Origin: Halobacillus massiliensis
GTDB lineage: Bacteria; Bacillota; Bacilli; Bacillales; Halobacillaceae
Assembly (NCBI RefSeq): GCF_900166625.1
Contig: NZ_LT800499.1
Span: 1,282,630 to 1,346,629 of the forward strand
Reading direction: 5' to 3'
Length of the DNA stretch: 64,000 bases
Part shown: one piece after another, positions 16,800 through 27,330 of the stretch
Numbering within the stretch: the stretch's first letter is position 1
How the letters are laid out: each line of letters begins with the position of its first letter
Made by a program: the position numbers and the translations under genes
Notes under the pieces: generated by a model
Database searches by the model: none
Told to the model about the DNA's origin: nothing
What the model saw: the letters and a program-made list of their open reading frames with translations, nothing else

Positions 16800-17795
16800 T
16801 TGAAAAAAATATATAGTTTTTGCCTATTATTATTGTTAGTTATTCTCTCTGCATGTGGAAATCAATCTGCAAGTTCAGAAAACGGGGAGTTCAAACCTCA
16901 GCGGCCGATTGAAATGGTGGCACCGGCCGGTGCGGGAGGCGGATGGGATACGACAGCTCGTACGGTTAGTATGGTAATGGAAGAAGAAGGAATTATTGAT
17001 GAGGATATTGGTGTTGTTAATAAACCGGGAGGCGGCGGAGCTGTCGGTTGGGCTTATATTGATAGAAAACAAGAAAACCCTCATTACCTTTTTGTCGGCT
17101 CACCACCTCTTATTTTTATTCCTTTAAATGGGCAGTCTCAGCTGGGATATGAGGATTTCACCCCTATTGTCAATATGATTGGAGATTATGCAGCATTTGC
17201 TGTAAGGGATGATGCCAGATGGGATAATTTGAATGAACTATTCGATGAGATGAAAAAGAATCCGAGTGAAATTACAGTAGTTGGTACATCTTCTCCCGGT
17301 TCGATGGATCATATGCAGTTTGTGAAAATTGCTAAAGCAGCAGGCGTAGATATTACGAAAATTAAGTATGTTTCCTCACAGGATGGCGGAGCACTTACCC
17401 AAATATTAAATGGAAGTGCCGATGTTGTTTCAACGGGTGTAGCAGAAACAGTGGAACAGGTAAGAGGCGGAAAAATTAAAGTACTAGGAATTACTGCGGA
17501 AGAACGTCTGGAAGGGGAGACTCTCTCAGAATTTCCTACCGCTAAAGAACAGGGAATTGATGCTACTTTTATAAACTGGAGAGGTTTTTTTGGACCTAAG
17601 GGTATGACGGAATCTCAAGTGAAATATTATGAAGAAAAATTTAAAGAAGTTAGTGATTCACAGGCATTTGATGAAATCCGCAAGAAATACGGATGGGAAG
17701 AAATGTATATGACGAGCGAGGAGTACAAAGAATTTCTAGCAGAACAAAATAAGGAGCTGGGAACTCTTCTTGATGAAATGGGATTAGGACGGTAG
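16800..17795 (+). CDS. tctC: tripartite tricarboxylate transporter substrate-binding lipoprotein TctC
   Basis: 331 aa exported receptor. Signal peptide with lipobox LSAC (Cys about 19), then RPIEMVAPAGAGGGWDTTAR, the hallmark TctC N-terminal block, and NKPGGGGAVGW in the ligand pocket. The start is TTG 16800 behind AAAGGAGGTCACGTTC. It captures citrate or another (di/tri)carboxylate and hands it to TctAB. First gene of a three-gene operon under a cre site and next to a CitAB-type two-component system. Confidence 0.93.
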   Translation: MKKIYSFCLLLLLVILSACGNQSASSENGEFKPQRPIEMVAPAGAGGGWDTTARTVSMVMEEEGIIDEDIGVVNKPGGGGAVGWAYIDRKQENPHYLFVGSPPLIFIPLNGQSQLGYEDFTPIVNMIGDYAAFAVRDDARWDNLNELFDEMKKNPSEITVVGTSSPGSMDHMQFVKIAKAAGVDITKIKYVSSQDGGALTQILNGSADVVSTGVAETVEQVRGGKIKVLGITAEERLEGETLSEFPTAKEQGIDATFINWRGFFGPKGMTESQVKYYEEKFKEVSDSQAFDEIRKKYGWEEMYMTSEEYKEFLAEQNKELGTLLDEMGLGR

Positions 17796-17821
17796 ACAAT
17801 GTACAAATGAGGTGATTCGAT

Positions 17822-18280
17822 ATGGTAAAAACAATGAACCAGAAAATTAGCATTGTGCTCATGTTATTTTCAATCGGCTATTTATATTTAAGCTTTAATT
17901 TAAGAGAGTACCCATATGTACCGGTGGATTCTGACCTGGTTCCTAAGGTGCTCGGGTTTATACTATTTGGTTTAGCGATTCTATTATATTTTGATAAATC
18001 CTCTGAAACAAAAGAGCAAAAAGCCAAAAGAGACGTTCCAAAAAGAGAAATTCCAATGATGCTCGGTGTCGCTGGAATGATTCTTATTTATATTTTCTTG
18101 TTTGAAATGATCGGCTTTTTGATTATGACAGCATTATTCGTCTTCGGTTGTGCAGCTTTCTTAGGATATCGCCGCTGGGTAACGAATGTCATTGTATCTC
18201 TTCTGTTTCCCGGGATATTATATTACGTCTTTAACTACTTGCTGCAAATTAGACTGCCACAAGGCATACTACCATTTTAA
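17822..18280 (+). CDS. tctB: tripartite tricarboxylate transporter small membrane subunit TctB
   Basis: 152 aa, four predicted membrane helices, matching the size and layout of TctB (PF07331). A charged cytoplasmic loop rich in Lys/Glu/Arg lies around residues 60-78. It sits between tctC and tctA with short spacers and GAGGTGAT as ribosome site. Confidence 0.9.
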   Translation: MVKTMNQKISIVLMLFSIGYLYLSFNLREYPYVPVDSDLVPKVLGFILFGLAILLYFDKSSETKEQKAKRDVPKREIPMMLGVAGMILIYIFLFEMIGFLIMTALFVFGCAAFLGYRRWVTNVIVSLLFPGILYYVFNYLLQIRLPQGILPF

Positions 18281-18296
18281 AAGGTGTTGATAGGTT

Positions 18297-19787
18297 ATGG
18301 GAGGATATGATGGATTGCTGCAGGGCTTGCAGGTAGCCTTCAGTATCGAAGGAATATTATTTGTATTGATTGGCGTATTTATAGGAACATTTATCGGCAT
18401 GATGCCAGGACTTGGACCGATTAGCGCGATTGCTATTATGATCCCTATTACGTATGGGATGAGTCCCACCTCGGCTTTAGTTATGATGGCAGGTGTTTAT
18501 TATGGAGCCGTGTTTGGAGGATCCACGTCTTCTATATTATTAAATGCCCCTGGTATATCGGGGACAGTTGCTACCGCTTTTGACGGCTATCCAATGGCCC
18601 AAAGAGGAGAAGCAGGTAAAGCGTTAGCCATAGCAGCGGTTTCTTCCTTTGTCGGAGGGACAGTATCTGTAGTGCTGCTTATGTTATTTGCTCCGGCCTT
18701 AGCCCAGGTTGCTGTTACATTTGGACCGCCGGAGTACTTTGCTCTAATGTTTATGGGGCTGACCGCCATTACCAGTTTATCCGAAGGCTCAACGGTGAAG
18801 GCTTTAATCTCAGCGACCCTTGGTTTTATCGCTGTAACGGTCGGTATTGATGGACAGACAGGTACACCAAGGTTTACATTTAACAACCCTAACCTGTTAG
18901 AAGGGTTTGATTTCCTTGTTATCGCTCTTGGTTTATTCGCGTTAGCAGAAGTCTGTTTTCTGATTATAAACCGGAAGGACACTTCCTTAACTGATAAAAA
19001 TGATGTGGGGAGTATCAAGTTGAGTAAAGAAGATTTAAAAGAAATGCGAGGGCCTATTTCGAGACAGTCATTTCTAGGTTTTCTCCTAGGAGTACTTCCT
19101 GGCGCCGGAGCTACAATTGCTTCTTTCATCGGTTATATTACAGAGAAAAAGATCTCAAAAAAACCCGAAGAATTTGGAAAAGGTTCAATCAAAGGTTTGT
19201 CTGCCCCTGAAACGGCCAATAATGCAGCGACAAGCGGTGCTTTTGTGCCATTATTAAGTCTTGGTATTCCTGGATCAGGCACGACTGCCGTATTACTTGG
19301 AGCATTCTTAGTCCTCGGCATCCAACCGGGTCCGCTGTTAGTACAGGACTCACCGGATATTTTCTGGGGAATCATTATAAGCATGTACGTTGGTAACATA
19401 TTTTTGCTTGTACTGAACTTACCTTTAATTCCTTATATTTCTAAATTGCTTAAAATACCTAGACCGCTTTTAATATCACTCGTTATTATTTTTAGTATGA
19501 TAGGGGTCTACTCTGTAAGCTTTAATGTGTTTCATCTTTATGTTCTTCTCTTCTTTGGAGTCATTGGTTATTTGATGAGGCTGATCTCGTTCCCGGCCGC
19601 TCCATTTATCCTCGCCTTTATTCTAGGTGGAATGATGGAACAGTCATTACGCCAGGCACTGACTGCTTCAAACGGAAGCTACATGGTGTTTGTCTCACAA
19701 CCGATATCACTAACGCTGATTATAATTGGGCTGCTATCATTCTTAGTACCTGTTTTCCGGAGCCGAATGAGCAGCAGGCAAGCATAA
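18297..19787 (+). CDS. tctA: tripartite tricarboxylate transporter large permease TctA
   Basis: 496 aa, about 11-12 helices. The family signatures GMMPGLGPISAIAIMIP near the N-terminus and the repeated GVLPGAGATIASFIGY with GIPGSGTTAVLLGA later in the protein represent the two inverted TctA halves. ATG 18297 has AAAGGTGTTGATAGGTT upstream. Forms the ion-coupled channel of the TctABC system. Confidence 0.94.
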   Translation: MGGYDGLLQGLQVAFSIEGILFVLIGVFIGTFIGMMPGLGPISAIAIMIPITYGMSPTSALVMMAGVYYGAVFGGSTSSILLNAPGISGTVATAFDGYPMAQRGEAGKALAIAAVSSFVGGTVSVVLLMLFAPALAQVAVTFGPPEYFALMFMGLTAITSLSEGSTVKALISATLGFIAVTVGIDGQTGTPRFTFNNPNLLEGFDFLVIALGLFALAEVCFLIINRKDTSLTDKNDVGSIKLSKEDLKEMRGPISRQSFLGFLLGVLPGAGATIASFIGYITEKKISKKPEEFGKGSIKGLSAPETANNAATSGAFVPLLSLGIPGSGTTAVLLGAFLVLGIQPGPLLVQDSPDIFWGIIISMYVGNIFLLVLNLPLIPYISKLLKIPRPLLISLVIIFSMIGVYSVSFNVFHLYVLLFFGVIGYLMRLISFPAAPFILAFILGGMMEQSLRQALTASNGSYMVFVSQPISLTLIIIGLLSFLVPVFRSRMSSRQA

Positions 19788-19856
19788 AGTCATTTTAGAG
19801 GAAGCTTCCATTTTTAAAACGTTATCTCAGAAGCTGAACTATTGAAGATATTCAGA

Positions 19857-19896
19857 AAAAAGACCAGTTTTCTTGTTAAAGAAACTGGTCTTTTAC
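19857..19896. terminator. bidirectional terminator between tctA and the GH18 gene
   Basis: AAAAGACCAGTTTTCTT / AAGAAACTGGTCTTTT stem with a GTTA loop between convergent genes; A- and T-runs flank both sides. Confidence 0.88.
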
Positions 19897-19901
19897 TATA
19901 T

Positions 19902-21314
19902 TCAAAGTTTACGTATTTGAAAGTTAGACTGAAGGACCGCCCAGTTTTGCGGAAACGGATTACCGAGTACCCAGTAGCTTCCGCCTTTTAATCCATATTC
20001 CTTCATTAAATCGTATTTTGCCTGCATACTGCGCGCGTCTTCAAACCACACCTCATGTTTTTGCCCGGTTGCATCTGTAAAGGAGAAGTGAGGGGATTGA
20101 TGTTCCTCGTTATATTCTATAGGGACATTATATCGGGCAGCGAGTCCCACGGCCTCTTGCGGGCTGATCGTTCGTGCAAATGTCCCTTCCACCCAGGGTA
20201 CTTTCCAATCCCGTCCATACAGCGGCATCCCCATCATAATTTTATCTCTTGGAATGACGGTTACCGCATAGTCGAGTACTTCTCTCATTTTATTGATTGG
20301 TGCCACTGCCCACGGTTCTCCCCCGGCCCATCCCCATTCATAGGTCATCAGGATAATGAAATCTACAATTTCCGCCTGTGCCCGGTAGTCGTGAGCTTCG
20401 TATAATAATCCTGTTTGATCGCCGCTGATTTTTGGGGCGAGAGCGGTGGAGACGAGAAGGTTTTTCTCATGAAACCTGTCTGTTAAGCGTTTTAGAAAAT
20501 TAGTGTAATTCTCACGGTCTTCTGGATAAACATATTCGAAGTCAATATTTATTCCTTTATATCCCTTGTTTTGTATAACTTCCAATAGATTATTAATAAG
20601 GGTTTCTTGTATGTCCTCGTTTCTTAGGACAGCCGCCGCCAAGTCTGAATCAAAGTTGCCTGCTTGAAAGTTAGTGAGAGTCAGTAGTGGAGCAACATTT
20701 TGAGCAGCAGCTGCATCAAGTACAGGCTGTTCCTGTCTTTCAGTGATACTGCCATCTTCTTTAATTGCATACATAAAAGGGGAAAGATACGTAAAGTTTC
20801 GGCCAAGAGCTGTGACCTCCTGGGCTCCCTGAGGATTGAGCTGTGTAGTATAGGCATTTATCTCGGTAATTGGACGTGCGGGTGCAGGGATTATCATAAT
20901 TTGGCCAACGGAAATCGTTTCAGGGCTTTCTATATTGTTCGCCTCAGCAATTTGACTGGCGCTGATTCCAACGCGTTGCGCGATATTTGTTAGTGTATCT
21001 CCTTGTTGAACTCTATACCTAAAATAAGGGATAATCAGCATTTCTCCCGTTGTAATTCTTGAGGGGTCTGCTATGTTATTAGCTTGTGCTAGATCGTTGA
21101 TGCTCACTCCAAATCTTTGAGAAACGGCCCATAAATTATCTCCTGGCGTTACCACATATTCGCGGATTGGGTTGGGAATTACCAGGGCCTGGCCAATGAC
21201 CAATATATCCGGGCTGGCCGGCTGGTTAAGGTATATAATCTGATTTATGTTTACCCCATAGGCCTGTGCGATCTGCCATAAGGTTTCTCCCTGCTTAACA
21301 ACATGAATCCACAT
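19902..21314 (-). CDS. LysM x3 - GH18 glycosidase (SleL/YaaH-type spore cortex-lytic enzyme)
   Basis: 470 aa. Three LysM peptidoglycan-binding modules lie at about residues 2-46, 50-94 and 98-142; each begins like V(K/T/Q)xGDxLWxI/A and ends in LVIP/LIIP/MIIP. They are followed by a GH18 barrel with INIDFEYVYP, where D258 and E260 form the end of the DxxDxE catalytic motif. No signal peptide is visible, as in SleL/YaaH proteins deposited on the spore by the mother cell. B. subtilis YaaH has two LysM modules; three is a longer form. Likely acts as N-acetylglucosaminidase on cortex peptidoglycan during germination. GGAGAGG precedes the ATG. Confidence 0.88.
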   Translation of the reverse strand: MWIHVVKQGETLWQIAQAYGVNINQIIYLNQPASPDILVIGQALVIPNPIREYVVTPGDNLWAVSQRFGVSINDLAQANNIADPSRITTGEMLIIPYFRYRVQQGDTLTNIAQRVGISASQIAEANNIESPETISVGQIMIIPAPARPITEINAYTTQLNPQGAQEVTALGRNFTYLSPFMYAIKEDGSITERQEQPVLDAAAAQNVAPLLTLTNFQAGNFDSDLAAAVLRNEDIQETLINNLLEVIQNKGYKGINIDFEYVYPEDRENYTNFLKRLTDRFHEKNLLVSTALAPKISGDQTGLLYEAHDYRAQAEIVDFIILMTYEWGWAGGEPWAVAPINKMREVLDYAVTVIPRDKIMMGMPLYGRDWKVPWVEGTFARTISPQEAVGLAARYNVPIEYNEEHQSPHFSFTDATGQKHEVWFEDARSMQAKYDLMKEYGLKGGSYWVLGNPFPQNWAVLQSNFQIRKL

Positions 21315-21405
21315 AGGACCTCTCCTTTATTAAACCTTTCTATTATAAAGTTATTCACAGGAGTCCTGTCCTATTATGGTTATCCTTTTCTTTAAAAATA
21401 AAAAA

Positions 21406-21440
21406 AGCCGGAGAGTGAGCAGGATCTCTCGCCGGCGGTT
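21406..21440 (-). terminator. terminator of the GH4 gene
   Basis: On the - strand GCCGGCGAGAG...TCTCCGGC is followed by seven T. The stem has one bulged base. It lies just after the stop of the GH4 alpha-galactosidase gene. Confidence 0.75.
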
Positions 21441-21448
21441 AAGTATTT

Positions 21449-22750
21449 TTACTTAAATTCAGGAAGCCAGTTTCCATGAGCTTCGATAAGATCATCACAC
21501 ATAGATGTAATATCGTCCATGGATAGTTCTGCACCTGTATGAGGATCAAGCATGGCTGCCTGGTAAATATGCTCCTTTTTTCCTGTAGCTGCAGCTTCAA
21601 TGGTTAAAAGTTGTGTATTAATATTTGTACGGTTTAAGGCTGCTAACTGCTCCGGCAGATCTCCGATATAGACAGGGAGAATGCCATTGCGGTCAGCTAT
21701 ACACGGGACTTCTACACAAGCACTTTTCGGCAGATTTGAAATAAGCCCGCCCTCGTTTATCACATTTCCCCCGAATTTAAAGGGGATGTTTGTTTCCATC
21801 GCTTCAATTATCCGTGAGCCATACTCATGGGAACGCTCGTGGCTTAACTGCGCATTATGAACGATCTCCTCCCGCATCTCTTCCCAATCTCTTATTTGAT
21901 TCACGCAGCGGCGCGGGTACTCATCAAGAGGAATGTTAAAGCGGTCAATCAATTCCGGGTAAGCATTTTTTATAAAATAAGGATGGTATTCAGCATTATG
22001 CTCGGAAGATTCGGTTATATAATAGCCGAATTTATCCATTAATTCGAATCGGACCATATCATCATGCTTTTCTTTCTGCTTCTCTTTGGCACGTTTCTTG
22101 ATTTCAGGATATAAATCCTTGCCGTCTTTTTTTACTTCTAATAGCCAGGCCATATGGTTGATGCCGGCAATTTTTTCTTCCGTTCCTTCATGATCCATAT
22201 CAAGTGCCTCAAATAAATCCTTCGTACAAACTTGGACACTGTGGCAGAGACCGATTGTTTTAATGTTTGTATAGCGCAGCATATACCCAGTTAATGCGGC
22301 CATTGGGTTTGTGTAGTTTAACAGCCAGGCATCCGGGCAGACCTCTTCCATATCATCAGCAATGGCTTTCATTACAGGAATTGTCCTTAGCGAACGGAAA
22401 ATCCCCCCGATGCCTACCGTATCTCCGATCGTCTGCCGAAGACCATATTTTTTAGGAATCTCAAAATCTATAACCGTGCTCGGTTCATATCCACCGACCT
22501 GGATAGCATTTATAACGTATTTCGCTTCTTTTAGCGACTCTTTCCGGTCTGAATAAGAAACAATCTTAATGGACTGGTTATACCGCTCGGCCAGGTTTTT
22601 TAACATTTGTTCAGACTCTTTTAATCTCTTTTCATCAATATCATGTAGGGCAAATTCAAAACCATTTAAAGAAGGGACAAACATGCAGTCCCCCAAAATA
22701 TTTTTGGCAAAAATCGTACTGCCTGCACCAATAAAAGTTATTTTTGACAT
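21449..22750 (-). CDS. melA: alpha-galactosidase, GH4 family (NAD+/Mn2+-dependent)
   Basis: 433 aa, the size of B. subtilis MelA. An N-terminal Rossmann motif FIGAGSTIFAKNILGD binds NAD+. GLCHSVQ contains the metal-binding Cys and the sequence variant typical of GH4 alpha-galactosidases rather than 6-phospho-glycosidases, and INHMAWLLEV is the matching His block. GH4 enzymes hydrolyse by transient oxidation at C3 and need Mn2+ and NAD+. The upstream - strand region carries a cre-like operator (22776-22789), and a LacI regulator gene ends just before it. It complements the unrelated GH36 enzyme at 27331. Confidence 0.9.
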   Translation of the reverse strand: MSKITFIGAGSTIFAKNILGDCMFVPSLNGFEFALHDIDEKRLKESEQMLKNLAERYNQSIKIVSYSDRKESLKEAKYVINAIQVGGYEPSTVIDFEIPKKYGLRQTIGDTVGIGGIFRSLRTIPVMKAIADDMEEVCPDAWLLNYTNPMAALTGYMLRYTNIKTIGLCHSVQVCTKDLFEALDMDHEGTEEKIAGINHMAWLLEVKKDGKDLYPEIKKRAKEKQKEKHDDMVRFELMDKFGYYITESSEHNAEYHPYFIKNAYPELIDRFNIPLDEYPRRCVNQIRDWEEMREEIVHNAQLSHERSHEYGSRIIEAMETNIPFKFGGNVINEGGLISNLPKSACVEVPCIADRNGILPVYIGDLPEQLAALNRTNINTQLLTIEAAATGKKEHIYQAAMLDPHTGAELSMDDITSMCDDLIEAHGNWLPEFK

Positions 22751-22775
22751 TATCTTTCCTCCTGCTTCACGTATT

Positions 22776-22789
22776 TGAAAACGCTTTTA
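22776..22789. promoter_or_regulatory. cre-like operator upstream of the GH4 gene
   Basis: TGAAAACGCTTTTA matches 13 of 14 positions of the CcpA cre consensus; its pseudo-palindrome AAAACGCTTTT would equally suit another LacI-family repressor. It lies 26 bases before the GH4 start in the 46-base gap behind the LacI gene. Confidence 0.65.
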
Positions 22790-22796
22790 ATTTAAC

Positions 22797-24173
<1,377 letters not shown>

Positions 24174-25454
24174 ATGAAGAATTCAATGGTAAAGTTAATC
24201 GGCGTTGTAGGTATGTCAGCTTTGTTAGCAGCTTGTGGAAGTGGCGGTGCAGAAAGTGAAGGAAGCAATGGAGAAGGAGAAGTTACAGGGGCCCAGGAAG
24301 GAAAACTTACGGTAGCAATGACGGCAAGCAGCGAGGGCGAAAGAAATACTTTTGAAGAGTTAATTGCTGAATTTGAAGAAGAAAGTGATATTGACGTTGA
24401 AGCCAGTTTCCCTGCTGGTGGCTATGAAGACCAAATGAGAGTCCAAATGGCCGCAAATGATCTCCCTGATGTATTTGATACGCACGGATGGTCACAGCTT
24501 AGATATGGAGAATATGTAATGGACCAAAGAGATATGGACTGGGTGGACAAGCTAAAACCTGAAATGAAAGACATCGTAACCGATGAGGATGGGAAAGTTT
24601 ACACTTACCCAGTAAACATGGCCCAGGATGGTGTCATTTATAATAAGAAAGTATTAGATGAATATGGAATTGAGGTGCCACAGACTTGGGACGAATTTGT
24701 AGCAGCTTTAAAAACCGTTCGAGATGAAAGCGGAGGTCAGGTTACTCCACTATGGATTGCCGGTGGAGATGGATTCCCATTAGGACAAATGGTAGACCAG
24801 ATGTTAACTCCAATGTTTGCGACAGATGAAGATCATGATTATACCGAAGAGTTATTAGATGGATCCTTTGACTGGAGCCGTTATGAGTGGCTTCCTGAAC
24901 AGCTTCTTATGCTCCAGGAAGAAAACCTTTTAAATCAGGACGTGTTAACAGCGAAGTATGCACAATCAGCAGAAATTATGGCTGGTGAACAGGCTGCTTT
25001 CATGTTTTCAGGCGGTTCTATCGGTCCGGATACTACTCAGGTAAACCCTGAAGTGGAAATCGGGCTGATGCCGACACCTACAGTCCATGAGGGAGACGAG
25101 CCTGTCTGGATTGGTGGAGAACGTTTTACACTTGCTATTTTTAAAGACTCTCAGATGAAAGAAGAAGCAAAACAGTTTATCGAATTTATGGCAGAGCCCG
25201 ACCATGCACAGCAGATTGCAGAAGGCACCAACCTTGCATCAGCTCTTGAGGGAGTAGAAGCGGATACTTATTTCTCTGAAGATCTTAAAAAATATGAAGG
25301 TACAGAAATTGTCAGCTATTTCGACCGGGTTTACCTTCCTGGCGGCATGTGGGATGTTATGGCCACTACTACAGAGGAACTGCTGGCCGGCGGAACACCT
25401 GAACAGGCGGCTAAGACGATGGAGTCTGAATATAACCGATTAAGAGAAGAATAA
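24174..25454 (+). CDS. ABC transporter alpha-galactoside-binding lipoprotein (MelE/MsmE-like)
   Basis: 426 aa exported receptor with lipobox LLAACGSGG (Cys about 22), an acidic linker and a family 1 binding-protein fold. Order and orientation (LacI regulator, binding protein, two permeases, alpha-galactosidase) match the B. subtilis melREDCA (msmR-msmE-amyDC-melA) locus, so raffinose, melibiose or stachyose is the likely ligand. The start ATG 24174 has GAGGGGG upstream. No ATPase gene is nearby; a shared MsmX-type ATPase is inferred. Confidence 0.9.
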   Translation: MKNSMVKLIGVVGMSALLAACGSGGAESEGSNGEGEVTGAQEGKLTVAMTASSEGERNTFEELIAEFEEESDIDVEASFPAGGYEDQMRVQMAANDLPDVFDTHGWSQLRYGEYVMDQRDMDWVDKLKPEMKDIVTDEDGKVYTYPVNMAQDGVIYNKKVLDEYGIEVPQTWDEFVAALKTVRDESGGQVTPLWIAGGDGFPLGQMVDQMLTPMFATDEDHDYTEELLDGSFDWSRYEWLPEQLLMLQEENLLNQDVLTAKYAQSAEIMAGEQAAFMFSGGSIGPDTTQVNPEVEIGLMPTPTVHEGDEPVWIGGERFTLAIFKDSQMKEEAKQFIEFMAEPDHAQQIAEGTNLASALEGVEADTYFSEDLKKYEGTEIVSYFDRVYLPGGMWDVMATTTEELLAGGTPEQAAKTMESEYNRLREE

Positions 25455-25540
25455 AATTCGTTTGATAAATAGAGGGAGAGTATAAGCTCTCCCTTTTCTA
25501 TTAAGGAGCAAACTCTTTTTATAAGGAGATGACAAAGAGT

Positions 25541-26470
25541 ATGAGTGAACTGGTTGGGAAGTTGAAAAGCAGATCTGCGGAAATGGGAGGGAAGCGGAGG
25601 AAAATGAAAACGGAAAAATCTTTATGGTGGATGTATCTGCCAGCTGTTTTATTTGTAACCGTATTTATTGTCTACCCGTTTCTAGATGGGGTTAGAATTT
25701 CATTTACCGATTGGAACGGATTTTCTCAAACAATGAACTTTGTAGGATTGGAGCAGTACCAGAGAATGTTCTCAGATCCTACAACCTGGACGGTCATTCG
25801 GAACACACTTTTATATGGAATAGGAAGTACACTCCTGCAAAATGCGCTTGGTTTAGGTTATGCCCTGTTATTAAACAATTCTATTAAGTTTAGAACAGTA
25901 ACTCGTACGATTGTATATCTTCCTGTTATTATCAGCCCATTAATTATGGGATACATTTTTTATTTATTTTTTGCTTTTCAAAATGGAGCCTTGAATGATG
26001 CCTTGATCTTCTTCGGGTTTGACCCAATAAATGCACTGGGGAATGCAAACATCAATCCATATATTATCGTCCTTGTAAATACGTATCAGTTTGTCGGTAT
26101 TGCCATGATTATTTACTTGGCAGGTCTTCAAGGAATCTCGAAAGATTTTTATGAAGCAGCTGATATCGATGGTGCATCTTCTTTTCAGAAGTTTAAGAGG
26201 ATCACTCTTCCGATGCTTGCGCCTTCCATAACAATCAATGTAGTCATTAATATCATTGGTGGTTTAAAACTATTTGATGTCATTGTAGCTTTAACAGGAG
26301 GCGGACCTGGTAATGCATCACAGTCCAGTTCTACGTTTATGTATGACTTATATTTCAGCAGGCAGGATGCCGGGTATGCAGCTACACAAGGTGTACTCAT
26401 TGCGTTCATTATCCTTATTTTAAGCTTGCTTGCCCTGTGGTACTTCAAAAGGAAGGAGATTGAAGCCTGA
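25541..26470 (+). CDS. ABC sugar permease, MalF type (MelD-like)
   Basis: About 309 aa with six helices, starting with a basic cytoplasmic segment. EAA loop [20 protein letters not shown] is intact near residues 205-224. ATG 25529 touches the ribosome site AAGGAG (25523-25528), so the in-frame ATG 25541 is preferred. Its last base overlaps the start of the next permease (ATGA). Partner of 24174 and 26470. Confidence 0.9.
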   Translation: MSELVGKLKSRSAEMGGKRRKMKTEKSLWWMYLPAVLFVTVFIVYPFLDGVRISFTDWNGFSQTMNFVGLEQYQRMFSDPTTWTVIRNTLLYGIGSTLLQNALGLGYALLLNNSIKFRTVTRTIVYLPVIISPLIMGYIFYLFFAFQNGALNDALIFFGFDPINALGNANINPYIIVLVNTYQFVGIAMIIYLAGLQGISKDFYEAADIDGASSFQKFKRITLPMLAPSITINVVINIIGGLKLFDVIVALTGGGPGNASQSSSTFMYDLYFSRQDAGYAATQGVLIAFIILILSLLALWYFKRKEIEA

Positions 26471-27291
26471 TGAGCCGATCAAAGAAATTATTACTGACAA
26501 TTCTTGCTGTTCTGGTGGCAGCTATTCATATTATCCCCTTCTACATCCTTATCACTACAGCTTTAAAGACGAGAGGGGATTTCAGTTCCCGCTGGGCACT
26601 TCCTAAATATTTTAGTCTTGAGAATTTTTCCATTGCCTGGCAGCAGGCCAATCTAGGTCCTGCCTTTATAAACTCACTGATTATTACTTTTTTCGCTGCC
26701 GTATTACTCATTCTTTTTGGATCGATGGCGGCCTATCCTTTAGCACGCCGTGCGACTAAGATGAATAAGGCGGCGATGATGTTTTTTATTTCTATAATGG
26801 TGATCCCGCCGCTTACCGCACTTGTGCCGCTTTATCAATTGATCGTGGATATAGGAATGCTGAATACACGTACTGTCGCGGTTTTAAACAACGTGGCTGC
26901 TTTTATTCCGCTGACCGTATTTCTGTATGCGGGTTTTATTCGTTCTACGATTCCTAAAGAGCTTGAAGAAGCAGCGAAAATTGATGGAGCCAGTACGCTT
27001 GGAATTTTCTTCAGAGTTGTCTTTCCACTATTAAAGCCGGTTACAGCGTCTGTTTTAATTATCGCTTGTGTATTCATCTGGAATGATTATCAGTTTGCGA
27101 TCTTCTTCCTGCAAAACAGTGATGTGCAGACATTAACTGTCGCTATGGCAAGCTTCTTTGGAGAAAATCAGCATAATCTCGGTCTTGTAGCAGCGGCCGC
27201 GTTCATTGCTATGATTCCGATGGCGATTTTATTCTTATTATTACAAAGATACTTTATTGCCGGTCTGTCATCCGGAGCGGTAAAAGGGTAA
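26470..27291 (+). CDS. ABC sugar permease, MalG type (MelC-like)
   Basis: 273 aa, six helices, EAA loop EEAAKIDGASTLGIFFRVVF near residues 161-181. Translationally coupled to the preceding permease and followed by the GH36 gene after 39 bases. Completes the membrane part of the alpha-galactoside importer. Confidence 0.92.
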   Translation: MSRSKKLLLTILAVLVAAIHIIPFYILITTALKTRGDFSSRWALPKYFSLENFSIAWQQANLGPAFINSLIITFFAAVLLILFGSMAAYPLARRATKMNKAAMMFFISIMVIPPLTALVPLYQLIVDIGMLNTRTVAVLNNVAAFIPLTVFLYAGFIRSTIPKELEEAAKIDGASTLGIFFRVVFPLLKPVTASVLIIACVFIWNDYQFAIFFLQNSDVQTLTVAMASFFGENQHNLGLVAAAAFIAMIPMAILFLLLQRYFIAGLSSGAVKG

Positions 27292-27330
27292 GTTATTCTA
27301 CTAGATTTTGTTGTATGGAGGATTGTAAAT

